NCBI RefSeq assembly: GCF_905220975.1
Contig: NZ_CAJNBK010000006.1
Location: 248,001 to 312,000 of the forward strand
Length of the DNA stretch: 64,000 bases
From: Paraburkholderia haematera
GTDB taxonomy: Bacteria > Pseudomonadota > Gammaproteobacteria > Burkholderiales > Burkholderiaceae
Direction: 5' to 3'
Numbering within the stretch: position 1 is the stretch's first letter; every line of letters starts with the position of its first letter. A program made the translations under genes and the position numbers. Below are positions 26,027 to 33,157 of this stretch, one piece after another. Under the pieces are notes generated by a model that did no database searches, had not been told where the DNA came from, and saw only the letters and a program-made list of their open reading frames with translations.

Positions 26027-26325
26027 TTCGTCCTCAGCGCAGCAAACTGATCGACAACCGGCGCGAAGCCGCGCCGATCAAGACTTAAGCGGCAAGAACC
26101 TGGAGGACGTCGATCAACATTGCGTATCGCCTACCTCTCCGACAGACGGGTTAGCCGCCCGTTACCCGTCTTTGATGGAGCGAGTCTAGATTGAACCGGT
26201 TTGGGAGAGAATCTCCGCGATCCGGAAGACATCCTTCCGTCACTCGATTCAATCGGCCATGGAATCGGCCCCGTAGTTTTTGTCGCTCAACCATCGCGTG
26301 GATGATGGCTGGAAAGAATGCGCAC

Positions 26326-26354
26326 TTACGATTTAATCGCATCCGATATATAAT
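26326..26354 (+). promoter_or_regulatory. ohrR promoter with embedded operator
   Basis: TTACGA (26326-26331), a 17-bp spacer and a perfect TATAAT (26349-26354) form a good promoter 44 bp before the ohrR start. The spacer contains TCGCATCCGA (26337-26346), one base different from the TCGCATGCGA palindromes at ohr, arguing for autoregulation. The rest of the 371-bp gap holds only an 8-bp inverted repeat near 26144-26171. Confidence 0.7.
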
Positions 26355-26397
26355 ACGTCTCCCATGACGGACCAGCTTCGCGCTGAAGAGGACGCAG

Positions 26398-26859
26398 ATG
26401 AACACGATCGAAACGGCCGACCGCACGACCCCGAAGCTGGCCGACTTTCTCTGCTTCGCGGTGTACTCGGCCAATCTTGCCTTCGGCAAGGCTTACAAGC
26501 CCATCCTCGATGAACTCGGGCTCACTTATACGCAATACATCACGATCATTGCGTTATGGGAAGAAGACAATCAGACCGTCGGCGGCCTGGGCGAAAAGCT
26601 GTTTCTCGAATCGAACACCCTCACACCTATTCTCAAGAAGCTCGAGGCGATGGGCTATCTCTACAGGCAGCGCGATCCTTCGGATGAACGACAGGTACTG
26701 GTGAGCTTGACCAAAAGTGGTCGGCGTCTGCGTGAAAAGGGCTTAGGCATGGATCTCGTGGATGCTTGCGGGCTGACGACCCAGGAGTTCGGCAAGGTGC
26801 AGAAAACCATCGCCACGCTCCGTAACAACCTCATCAAGGCCGTGCAAGAAAGGGAATGA
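26398..26859 (+). CDS. ohrR: OhrR-type MarR-family peroxide-sensing repressor
   Basis: Winged-helix MarR regulator of 153 residues. The segment LADFLCFAVYSANLAF with Cys19, then KPILDELGLTYTQYITIIALWEED, is the signature of OhrR, in which this Cys is oxidised by organic hydroperoxides. A second Cys at 124 matches the position of the resolving Cys in two-Cys OhrR proteins such as that of Xanthomonas, so disulphide-based sensing is likely. DNA-binding helix near NTLTPILKKLEAMGYL. Unusually, ohr is 3.4 kb away rather than adjacent, but both promoters share the same palindrome. Confidence 0.9.
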   Translation: MNTIETADRTTPKLADFLCFAVYSANLAFGKAYKPILDELGLTYTQYITIIALWEEDNQTVGGLGEKLFLESNTLTPILKKLEAMGYLYRQRDPSDERQVLVSLTKSGRRLREKGLGMDLVDACGLTTQEFGKVQKTIATLRNNLIKAVQERE

Positions 26860-27125
26860 GGGCGTGCCAGCCGGATTTGCCGGCAAAGATCCGATTAACC
26901 TCACGGCCAATCTTCCGACGATTTGTATTTCCTCGCATGGGGAATGTTGCACGGGCCTCGAAGCATCCAGCTGCTGTCTCTATTGTTGTTGTTTTGAAAA
27001 CTGTGAATTCGCCGTAGCTCCATTGATGTCCTGTGTGCAGTGCTTAGAATGGATTCCGTGGACAAACCGTTCACGCGCATCAGAGTGCTGACTGAATCGC
27101 ACGATTCAACGGTGTGGAGCATCAG

Positions 27126-27290
27126 ATGGACATCCTTGACCTGGCTCGGAAATCGGGAATGACGGTGGTTCTTGACGCGAAGATTGGTCGTCAGGAGTAC
27201 CGGACGGTGTACGGCTCCGTCGCGGCGCTTGAGCGCTTCGCCGAGCTTCTCGCCGCGTCAATGCACGAAGAGCTGGTGGAGCAGGATTGA
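27126..27290 (+). CDS. Hypothetical 54-residue protein
   Basis: Small acidic protein (MDILDLARKSGMTVVLDAKI, then GRQEYRTVYGSVAALERFAE and on to EELVEQD) with good codon bias and an upstream GGAG 7-8 nt before the ATG. I recognise no domain; the second half looks helical. Its stop TGA overlaps the ATG of the next mini-ORF by one base, suggesting translational coupling with the following small genes. Function unknown. Confidence 0.6.
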   Translation: MDILDLARKSGMTVVLDAKIGRQEYRTVYGSVAALERFAELLAASMHEELVEQD

Positions 27291-27328
27291 TGCGCGTTGA
27301 CAGCAATCTCGAACAGGAACAGCAATGA
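27290..27328 (+). CDS. 12-codon mini-ORF linking two small genes
   Basis: ATG at 27290 shares its A with the preceding stop. The peptide (MRVDSNLEQEQQ) ends at 27326-27328, where its TGA overlaps the next ATG (27325) as ATGA. It may be only a spacer that carries the downstream SD (AGGAA), but the coupling at both ends is notable. Confidence 0.3.
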   Translation: MRVDSNLEQEQQ

Positions 27329-27534
27329 ACTACGACGGATCGAACACCATAAACATCAGCTTCACTGAGCGCACGAACGACAAGCGCAACGAAGGTTCGC
27401 CATCCGAAGCGGTCGCACCGGCGGTCGGCAAGACGCGTGTGACGGCAAGGAACTGGGCGTGGGCGCACAGCAACGAATCGTACGACTGGATGGACTCGCA
27501 TAGCCCTTCCAGCACGCAGGAATCGGTTCATTAA
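27325..27534 (+). CDS. Hypothetical 69-residue protein
   Basis: Polar, Asn/Ser/Thr-rich protein starting MNYDGSNTINISFTERTNDK and ending with a Trp-containing tail (NWAWAHSNESYDWMDSH). AGGAA lies 5 nt before the ATG. No family is recognised. It is the third member of a chain of coupled small ORFs. The absence of a signal peptide or membrane segment suggests a cytoplasmic product. Confidence 0.5.
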   Translation: MNYDGSNTINISFTERTNDKRNEGSPSEAVAPAVGKTRVTARNWAWAHSNESYDWMDSHSPSSTQESVH

Positions 27535-27651
27535 ACGCGTTGCATAGGGCCCTGGTTGTGCGCGATCGCGCCTGAGAGGGCCCACGTCTTCGCGAATCAT
27601 TGCTTCGGGCAGCGCCGCGATACCGGTACCCACGAGTGCTGCAGCCCGCGG

Positions 27652-28074
27652 TCACGCCGCTTGAATGCGCGGGTCGAAATCGAACTCGAGCCTGATGCCG
27701 CCGGGTTCGTACACCATTGCGTGCCGCTTGGGTCCTTCACCCAGATTCTCCGGCGCGAACTCAACCATCACGCCGGGCCATCCTGAGACGCGCGCAAAGA
27801 TCTCGTTGAGCGCTTCTTCGCTGTCTAGCCGAAACGCCAGGTGATGCAAACCGACATGGGTCTTGCGGTCGAACTCAACGCGGCTGTCTGGATTTGTAAC
27901 CTGCCAGAGCGTCAGCATGATGTGTCCATCGGACACGAAGGCCGCGGGATAGTTAGGACGCTCTCCAACCAGGGTCCAGCCGAGACATTGGATGAAGAAG
28001 TCCCGCGTGACGCTCAGATCGCGAACCGTGAGCCCTATATGATCGACTCCGCGCGTTAAAGGGTTGCCGCTCAT
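27652..28074 (-). CDS. VOC-family (glyoxalase/bleomycin-resistance fold) protein
   Basis: Protein of 140 residues with paired beta-alpha-beta-beta-beta modules. DHIGLTVRDLSVTRDFFIQCLGW opens the first half and HVGLHHLAFRLDSEEAL the second. His11 (VDHIG), the HHLAF histidine and the Glu of GGIRLEFDF are likely metal ligands. ATG at 28074 is preceded by AAAGGAG. Divergent from the nitronate monooxygenase gene over 140 bp, so the two may share regulation. The reaction is not predictable: lyase, dioxygenase or resistance protein are all possible. Confidence 0.85.
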   Translation of the reverse strand: MSGNPLTRGVDHIGLTVRDLSVTRDFFIQCLGWTLVGERPNYPAAFVSDGHIMLTLWQVTNPDSRVEFDRKTHVGLHHLAFRLDSEEALNEIFARVSGWPGVMVEFAPENLGEGPKRHAMVYEPGGIRLEFDFDPRIQAA

Positions 28075-28214
28075 GGTCGCTCTCCTTTGATAACCAGACT
28101 ATAGCGCCGCACGGTATTCTGGTTCGAGGGCCGATTGTGAGCCGCTGCGCGCGTAGTCTCACGCAGCTCAACGTACCCGCATGTGCCTTAAACCCCATTT
28201 GAAGAGGCTGAAAC

Positions 28215-29321
28215 ATGACTAAGCAGTCAGACAATCGAGCGCTCTTGCGCTTGCTGGGCATCGAAAAACCGATCATCCAGGCGCCCATGGCCGGTGTGAG
28301 CACGCCGGCGCTGGCGGCCGCCGTATCGAACGCGGGTGGTCTTGGCTCGTTGGGCGTCGGCGCGATGAACGCGGCGGGCGCCCGCAAGGTCATCAGGGAC
28401 ACCCGAGCGCTCACTGCGAAGCCCTTTAACATCAATGTCTTCTGCCATAGCCCCGCAACGGCCGACGAGCGGGTCGAGCGGCAGTGGCTGAACTGGCTTG
28501 CGCCCCAGTTCGAAAAGTATGGCGCGACGCCGCCCGCATCGCTGTCCGAGATCTATACGAGCTTCGTCGCAGATGCGGCGATGCTCGAAGTATTCCTCGA
28601 GGAGAAGCCGGCGGTCGTCAGCTTCCATTTCGGCCTGCCGTCCGCCGAAGTCATTGCCGCGTTGAAAAACGCGGGCATCAGACTGCTCGCTGCGACGACT
28701 AATCCGCAGGAAGCGGCGCAGGTGGCAGCAGCGGGTGTCGACGCGATCATTGCCCAAGGCATCGAGGCAGGCGGACATCGCGGCGTATTCGATCCGGATG
28801 GGGCCGACGACCGGCTGGGGACCTTCGCCCTGACACGGCTGTTGGTCAAGGAATTCGATCTGCCGGTGATTGCCGCGGGCGGCATCATGGACGGCGCCGG
28901 CATTGCCGCGGCCCTTGCGCTCGGTGCTCAAGCCGCGCAACTTGGAACGGCCTTCGTTGCCTGCCCGGAGACATCGATTGACGACGGATATCGTCGAGCC
29001 ATTCTGGGCGACCAGGCTCGTCACACGACATTTACTGCGGCCATTTCCGGGCGCGTTGCGAGAAGCGTGGTGAACCGGTTCACAGAAGCCGGCAACGACG
29101 CGAGTGCACCGAAGACACCGGCGTATCCGGTTGCATACGACGCAGGCAAGGCGCTTCATGCCGCAGCCAAAGCCAGGGGCGAGTTCGGCTACGGCGCTCA
29201 GTGGGCTGGTCAGGCAGCCGCGCTCGCGAGGGCTTTGCCCGCAGCGGAATTGTTCGCGCAACTGGAGAGCGAATTGACGGAGAGCGTGCGGCAGTTGTCG
29301 CAAGTCATCGATCCGCGCTGA
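28215..29321 (+). CDS. Nitronate monooxygenase (2-nitropropane dioxygenase family)
   Basis: FMN-dependent TIM-barrel enzyme of 368 residues that oxidises alkyl nitronates such as propionate-3-nitronate. Seen are the N-terminal [29 protein letters not shown], the catalytic-His region [14 protein letters not shown] near residue 190, and the phosphate-binding [21 protein letters not shown] near 220-240. These fit class I nitronate monooxygenases. Divergent from the VOC gene. It is the last gene before the tRNA-like sequence at 29501. Detoxification of nitro compounds would fit the stress-related neighbours. Confidence 0.9.
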   Translation: MTKQSDNRALLRLLGIEKPIIQAPMAGVSTPALAAAVSNAGGLGSLGVGAMNAAGARKVIRDTRALTAKPFNINVFCHSPATADERVERQWLNWLAPQFEKYGATPPASLSEIYTSFVADAAMLEVFLEEKPAVVSFHFGLPSAEVIAALKNAGIRLLAATTNPQEAAQVAAAGVDAIIAQGIEAGGHRGVFDPDGADDRLGTFALTRLLVKEFDLPVIAAGGIMDGAGIAAALALGAQAAQLGTAFVACPETSIDDGYRRAILGDQARHTTFTAAISGRVARSVVNRFTEAGNDASAPKTPAYPVAYDAGKALHAAAKARGEFGYGAQWAGQAAALARALPAAELFAQLESELTESVRQLSQVIDPR

Positions 29322-29500
29322 TTCACCAAAACAGATTCATGGAATCATGAATCGTCATTTGTTGAGATGCCGGGCCGCAGAGTCCATGGCGAACCGGAAA
29401 AGGCGGTTCATCACTACGCCGCGCAGAACTACGAACGTATCGCACGGGCGTTTGTGCAGAGCGCGCAAGAACGGATTACCGGCGGCCCTAACCCCGGGCG

Positions 29501-29520
29501 CGACTCGAGCCGGCCCACCA
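29501..29520 (+). other. Imperfect copy of the tRNA 3' end (possible att remnant)
   Basis: The 20 bases ending ...CCGGCCCACCA match the last 21 bases of the tRNA ending at 19941 with two mismatches and one gap; the last 11 bases are identical. No cloverleaf can be folded upstream. A perfect terminator follows at once, as expected if this was once the tRNA's own downstream sequence. Confidence 0.45.
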
Positions 29521-29528
29521 TCGTTATA

Positions 29529-29560
29529 AAGAAGGGTTCCGAGTTTTCGGAACCCTTCTT
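29529..29560. terminator. Perfect 14-bp terminator-type hairpin
   Basis: AAGAAGGGTTCCGA (29529-29542) and TCGGAACCCTTCTT (29547-29560) with loop GTTT. The terminal A/T pairs give terminator character in both directions, though the T-tract is short. It lies 9 bp after the tRNA-like end and 208 bp after the monooxygenase stop. Confidence 0.7.
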
Positions 29561-30279
29561 GTCTTGTGATGAGAAGCCAATATCAGATGCGGCAATACGC
29601 CACTTCCGCTGTGCGATTAATCTGGTGCGCGGAGCTTCCGAAGCGTCGCCTGTCTCCACGACAATATCGCCATTCGCTCGAAGTAAGACCGGCACTTGCG
29701 CGGCTGAATGCCAATTCGCGCCCCGGCTTTTATCGCCTTTATCACTTATCACTTTAATCAAGGCTATTACGCATATCCGGTCCCCTGGTGTTCGGGGTTT
29801 GAATGCAGACTGCATTAAGTCAATTAAGTTCCCGCTTTTCCAAAATAAATTTACGCGTGTCGAATTGGCTCCGTCGCAATTGCCTGATTTTCGAGCAATC
29901 AAACGTCTCGCGCTTTTCAAACGCTCCGACCCGATTAAGTCGCGCATATTAACTGCTGTTGCATACACACAACTTTAATATTGAAAAGTTGCAAATGACT
30001 TCTGTCCGGAGCAGGAGCGCCATCATCCACATTTTGCGATAAACGTATGAAAGATAAAGGCTTAGTGCTTGTCTCGATTTGATTGTTGCGGATTCTGAAA
30101 AATCATGTTGCGTAAATTGCGAGCGTCGCTACTAGGGTCTCCCCCTACACTCACGCTTCGCTTAAAGGGTGCCCGGCTGATCCGCAACGGTTCGGCCAAC
30201 AGGGCGGCAGCGAGTGACGCATGAGCTGCTGAGGCAGGTTCCGCTCCCCGCGTAAATTTATCGAACTGGAGTCCCACGC
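29561..30279. other. AT-richer intergenic region upstream of the porin
   Basis: About 720 bp, visibly poorer in GC than its surroundings between 29.6 and 30.1 kb. Reading frames here have no family resemblance and poor codon bias. It presumably holds the long regulatory region of the porin; I see no -35/-10 pair good enough to name. Confidence 0.5.
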
Positions 30280-31437
30280 ATGAAAAAGAGTCTTATCGTT
30301 GTTGCGGTTACCGCATCGTTCGCTTCCGTCGCTCACGCACAAAGCAGCGTGACCCTGTATGGTCTGCTGGACGCAGGTCTGACGTACACCAGCAACGTCG
30401 CCCCCGCCAACGGCGTCGGCCACGGCAACGCAAAGTGGGCAGCGGGTAACGGCGGCATCAACCAAAGCATGTTCGGTCTGCGCGGTTCGGAAGACCTGGG
30501 CGGCGGTCTGAAGGCAATCTTCACGTTGGAAAGCGGCTTCAATATCGGTAACGGCAAGTTCGCTAACAACAACGGCATGTTCAACCGTCAAGCGTTTGTC
30601 GGTCTGTCGAGCGCGCAATTCGGTACGGTCACGCTGGGTCGTCAATACGACGCAGCACAAGACTACCTGGCACCGCTGACCGCAACGGGCAGCTGGGGCG
30701 GTACGTACTTCGCTCACCCGTTCAACAACGACAACCTGAGCACGAACGGCGGCTACGCAGTCAACAACTCGATCAAGTACTCGAGCGCTAACTACGCTGG
30801 CTTCACGTTCGGCGGCACGTATGGCTTCTCGAACCAGGCTGGCGCATTCGCAAACAACCGCGAATACAGCGTTGGTGCTGCATACCAGTGGCAAGGTCTG
30901 CGTTTGGGCGCTGCTTACGCACAGCAGAACAACCCGGGTGCAACGAACGCAGCAGGCGCAAGCAACGGCGGTGCTTCGGACGGTTCGATCCTGGGCCTCG
31001 CCGGCAGCTTCCGTCAGCGTGAGTTCGGTGCAGCAGGTTCGTACTCGTTTGGCCCGGCTACGGTTGGTCTGGCATGGACGCAATCGCGTGAAGACAACGC
31101 TATTGGCGGAAAATCGCTGAGCGCTAACAACTACGAAGTCAACGGCAAGTACAACGTGACCCCGGCTCTGGGCCTGGGCGTTGCTTACACGTTCACGGAC
31201 GCGAAGGGTTACGGCGCTGCCGTGGACGGTGGTACGCCGTCGGTTCGCTTCCACCAGATCGGTCTGCAAGCTGACTACTCGCTGTCGCGTCGTACGGACG
31301 TCTACGCTCAAGCTGTGTACCAGCACGCAATGGGCGACGGCGGTGTTGCTTCGATCTACAGCGGCGACAACACGCAAATGCCGTCGTCGTCGAAGAACCA
31401 GACGGCCGCTACGATCGGTCTGCGTCACCGCTTCTAA
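30280..31437 (+). CDS. Gram-negative general porin (OmpC-like, Burkholderia type)
   Basis: Outer-membrane trimeric beta-barrel of 385 residues for diffusion of small hydrophilic solutes. Signal peptide MKKSLIVVAVTASFASVAHA is cleaved before QSSVTLYGLLDAG. The mature protein shows alternating barrel strands, the loop-3 region NRQAFVGLSSAQFGTVTLGRQYDA, and the C-terminal Phe (GLRHRF) needed for outer-membrane assembly. Codon use is more biased than in neighbours (many AAC, GGT, CGT, GCA), as in highly expressed genes. A strong terminator follows at 31463. A second porin of the same family is cut by the right window edge. Confidence 0.95.
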   Translation: MKKSLIVVAVTASFASVAHAQSSVTLYGLLDAGLTYTSNVAPANGVGHGNAKWAAGNGGINQSMFGLRGSEDLGGGLKAIFTLESGFNIGNGKFANNNGMFNRQAFVGLSSAQFGTVTLGRQYDAAQDYLAPLTATGSWGGTYFAHPFNNDNLSTNGGYAVNNSIKYSSANYAGFTFGGTYGFSNQAGAFANNREYSVGAAYQWQGLRLGAAYAQQNNPGATNAAGASNGGASDGSILGLAGSFRQREFGAAGSYSFGPATVGLAWTQSREDNAIGGKSLSANNYEVNGKYNVTPALGLGVAYTFTDAKGYGAAVDGGTPSVRFHQIGLQADYSLSRRTDVYAQAVYQHAMGDGGVASIYSGDNTQMPSSSKNQTAATIGLRHRF

Positions 31438-31462
31438 GCTTCAGCAGAAGCGAGTTGTTGCA

Positions 31463-31493
31463 AAAAAGGTGCCGTTCGCGGCACCTTTTTTTA
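31463..31493 (+). terminator. Porin terminator
   Basis: AAAAAGGTGCCG and CGGCACCTTTTTTT flank a TTCG tetraloop, with a T-run on the plus strand, 25 bp past the porin stop codon. Confidence 0.92.
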
Positions 31494-31703
31494 TGGGCGC
31501 GCCAATGACAGACCACTACGCTCGCCGTGCCATTAACCCGCTGGCGCGATAACGTATTGCGATTTCTGACAATTGCGCACGCCAGTCTGACAATAATTGA
31601 CCTTCTTGAAAGCGCGGTTGGGGTAGTCTGAAAACGATCAATTTATACACACTTTTTTCGCGGCGACGCTAGCACGTGTGCTGCAGGTGCGCGTTCTTAC
31701 TGC

Positions 31704-32057
31704 ATGGATACTCCCCCTTCAAACCCGCCGGCTCGCTCGCCAGCCATTCAGGATCTCACCGACGAGCAATGGCACCGCATCGTGCCGCTCCTGCCTGAAA
31801 TGAAAGACCACGGACCTCGGCGTGGTCGTCCCTGCATCGATATTCGTCGCGTGGTGAACAGTGTGCTGTGGGTATTGCACACCGGCAGACCGTGGCATGC
31901 GATGCCCGACCGGTATGCGCCTTACCAGACTGCGCATCGCTACTATCTGCGCTGGAAAAATTCAGGCGTGCTGGCGAACATCGCTTTTGCGCTGTTCGAC
32001 ACCGATGCCGTGCTGGCGCGGCCTGTCACTCGCCGGAACGACCCGCGCACTGTCTAG
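31704..32057 (+). CDS. IS5-type transposase N-terminal domain, stand-alone or truncated
   Basis: 117 residues with the conserved N-terminal domain of IS5/IS4-like transposases: LTDEQWHRIVPLLPEM, then GRPCIDIRRVVNSVLWVLHTGRPWHAMPDRYAPYQTAHRYYLRW. The DDE catalytic domain that should follow is absent; after DAVLARPVTRR the frame stops and a terminator comes within 50 bp. No terminal inverted repeats or target duplication were found. It is either the residue of an IS or a retained DNA-binding protein made from one. Having its own clean terminator makes retention possible. Confidence 0.75.
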   Translation: MDTPPSNPPARSPAIQDLTDEQWHRIVPLLPEMKDHGPRRGRPCIDIRRVVNSVLWVLHTGRPWHAMPDRYAPYQTAHRYYLRWKNSGVLANIAFALFDTDAVLARPVTRRNDPRTV

Positions 32058-32087
32058 CGGGTGCAGAATTGCTTTGGCAGGACAAAC

Positions 32088-32126
32088 AGAAAGGCCGTCA
32101 TCCGTTAACCGGATGGCGGCCTTTCT
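32088..32126 (+). terminator. Terminator after the transposase-like gene
   Basis: A stem of about 17 bp between 32088-32105 and 32109-32126 (AGAAAGGCCGTCATCCG-type arms, one G-U pair) around TTAA, with A-rich and T-rich ends. It could serve either strand, including the Crp/Fnr gene ending at 32253. Confidence 0.75.
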
Positions 32127-32252
32127 TATCGGCTGCATGAGCGCGCCGCTCAATCAGGCATGCTGTTCGACCTTGAACACGGCAGCTGCATTTCGCAGAC
32201 GGTCGGTCTGCTCGTCGAGTGAACTTGTCGCAGCCAGCCACACGCGCTTACC

Positions 32253-32999
32253 CTAGATCTGTTCCTGACCGAACGCGCACAGGCGTTCGAGATCCAGTAC
32301 GTCGATCTGGTTGTACGAGAGGCGCAAAATCTGCAGCCTTTCGAGGTTTTGCAGTGCCTGGTTGATCCGTTGCCGCGACACGCCTGCCAGCAGGCCGACT
32401 TCTTCCTGCGAAATGGCCAGCGTGCGTCCGGTGTCGGGATAGAGGTCGGGATTGAACAGTTGCGCAAGCGACTGGGCGACGCGCGCGTCTACGTCCAGCA
32501 GACGGCTATTCTGGATCGCCGCGATGAATTCGCCCATGCGGTTGTTCAATTGCCGGATCACGAACCCCGTGAACGGCAGACTCGACTCCAGGAGTGCATG
32601 GAACGTCTCCGATGGCACGAACATCACAAGCGAAGGCTGAATGGCCGCGACGTCGTATTTGCGCAATTCACGCTTGATCACGCTGCCTTCGCCGAACCAG
32701 CCGCCGGGTGGCACGCCGGAGAGCGTGCAACTGCGTCCTGAGGCGTTGTAGATGGCGAGTTTGATGAGGCCGGAATGGACGCCGATCCAGTAGTCCGACG
32801 GTTCCTGGCGGCGCGCGATCCATGCGCCCCCTTCCAGATGCTCCGCGTACGCGCTGGCAAGGACCCTGGCCTGATGCTCGGCGGCGAGCGCCCTGAACCA
32901 CGCGCAGGTGCCGAACAGCCGCGGGAGATCGGCGCGCGGGACCCGTTCAGGACGGTGCGTGCGGACGTCTGCGAGGGCGGTGAACGAAGCGTCATCCAT
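32253..32999 (-). CDS. Crp/Fnr-family transcriptional regulator
   Basis: 248 residues from ATG 32999 (MDDASFTALADV). An N-terminal cyclic-nucleotide-binding-type beta-roll includes the phosphate-cassette-like PPGGWFGEGSVIKREL near residues 95-110. A dimerisation helix and a C-terminal HTH, ISQEEVGLLAGVSRQRINQALQNLERLQIL near 195-225, follow. No FNR-type Cys cluster. An in-frame ATG at 33065 would add 22 residues, but it lies inside a perfect palindrome better explained as operator, so the inner start is preferred. Divergent from the acyl-CoA synthetase gene, its probable target. Confidence 0.85.
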   Translation of the reverse strand: MDDASFTALADVRTHRPERVPRADLPRLFGTCAWFRALAAEHQARVLASAYAEHLEGGAWIARRQEPSDYWIGVHSGLIKLAIYNASGRSCTLSGVPPGGWFGEGSVIKRELRKYDVAAIQPSLVMFVPSETFHALLESSLPFTGFVIRQLNNRMGEFIAAIQNSRLLDVDARVAQSLAQLFNPDLYPDTGRTLAISQEEVGLLAGVSRQRINQALQNLERLQILRLSYNQIDVLDLERLCAFGQEQI

Positions 33000-33058
33000 A
33001 AGGGGCTGGCAGGGCGTGGGCCGGTGAAGTCGGTTGAGTAGAGCCACGGCGCGCCACT

Positions 33059-33076
33059 CTGTCATTTGAATGACAG
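33059..33076. promoter_or_regulatory. Perfect palindrome CTGTCATT-TG-AATGACAG
   Basis: An 18-bp near-perfect inverted repeat (8-bp arms, TG centre) in the divergent region, 82 bp upstream of the acyl-CoA synthetase start. Arm length and spacing suit a dimeric HTH protein such as the adjacent Crp/Fnr regulator. Confidence 0.6.
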
Positions 33077-33157
33077 ACAGTTCACCATGTCAGTTGCTAG
33101 GCTAGTTCATCAATCAGAACAGGCGACGGCGCGGCCAGCGCCTCAGGAGACAAAGCG

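Noticed and set aside
29367..29520. A second tRNA gene ending ...GGCCCACCA
   Set aside because: Only the last 20 bases look like a tRNA; no acceptor 5' strand, anticodon or T-stem can be folded upstream. Kept as a possible att remnant instead.
29367..29978. Open frames of about 180-200 codons on both strands before the porin
   Set aside because: They run through the perfect hairpin at 29529-29560 and the AT-rich zone, with poor codon bias and no recognisable family.
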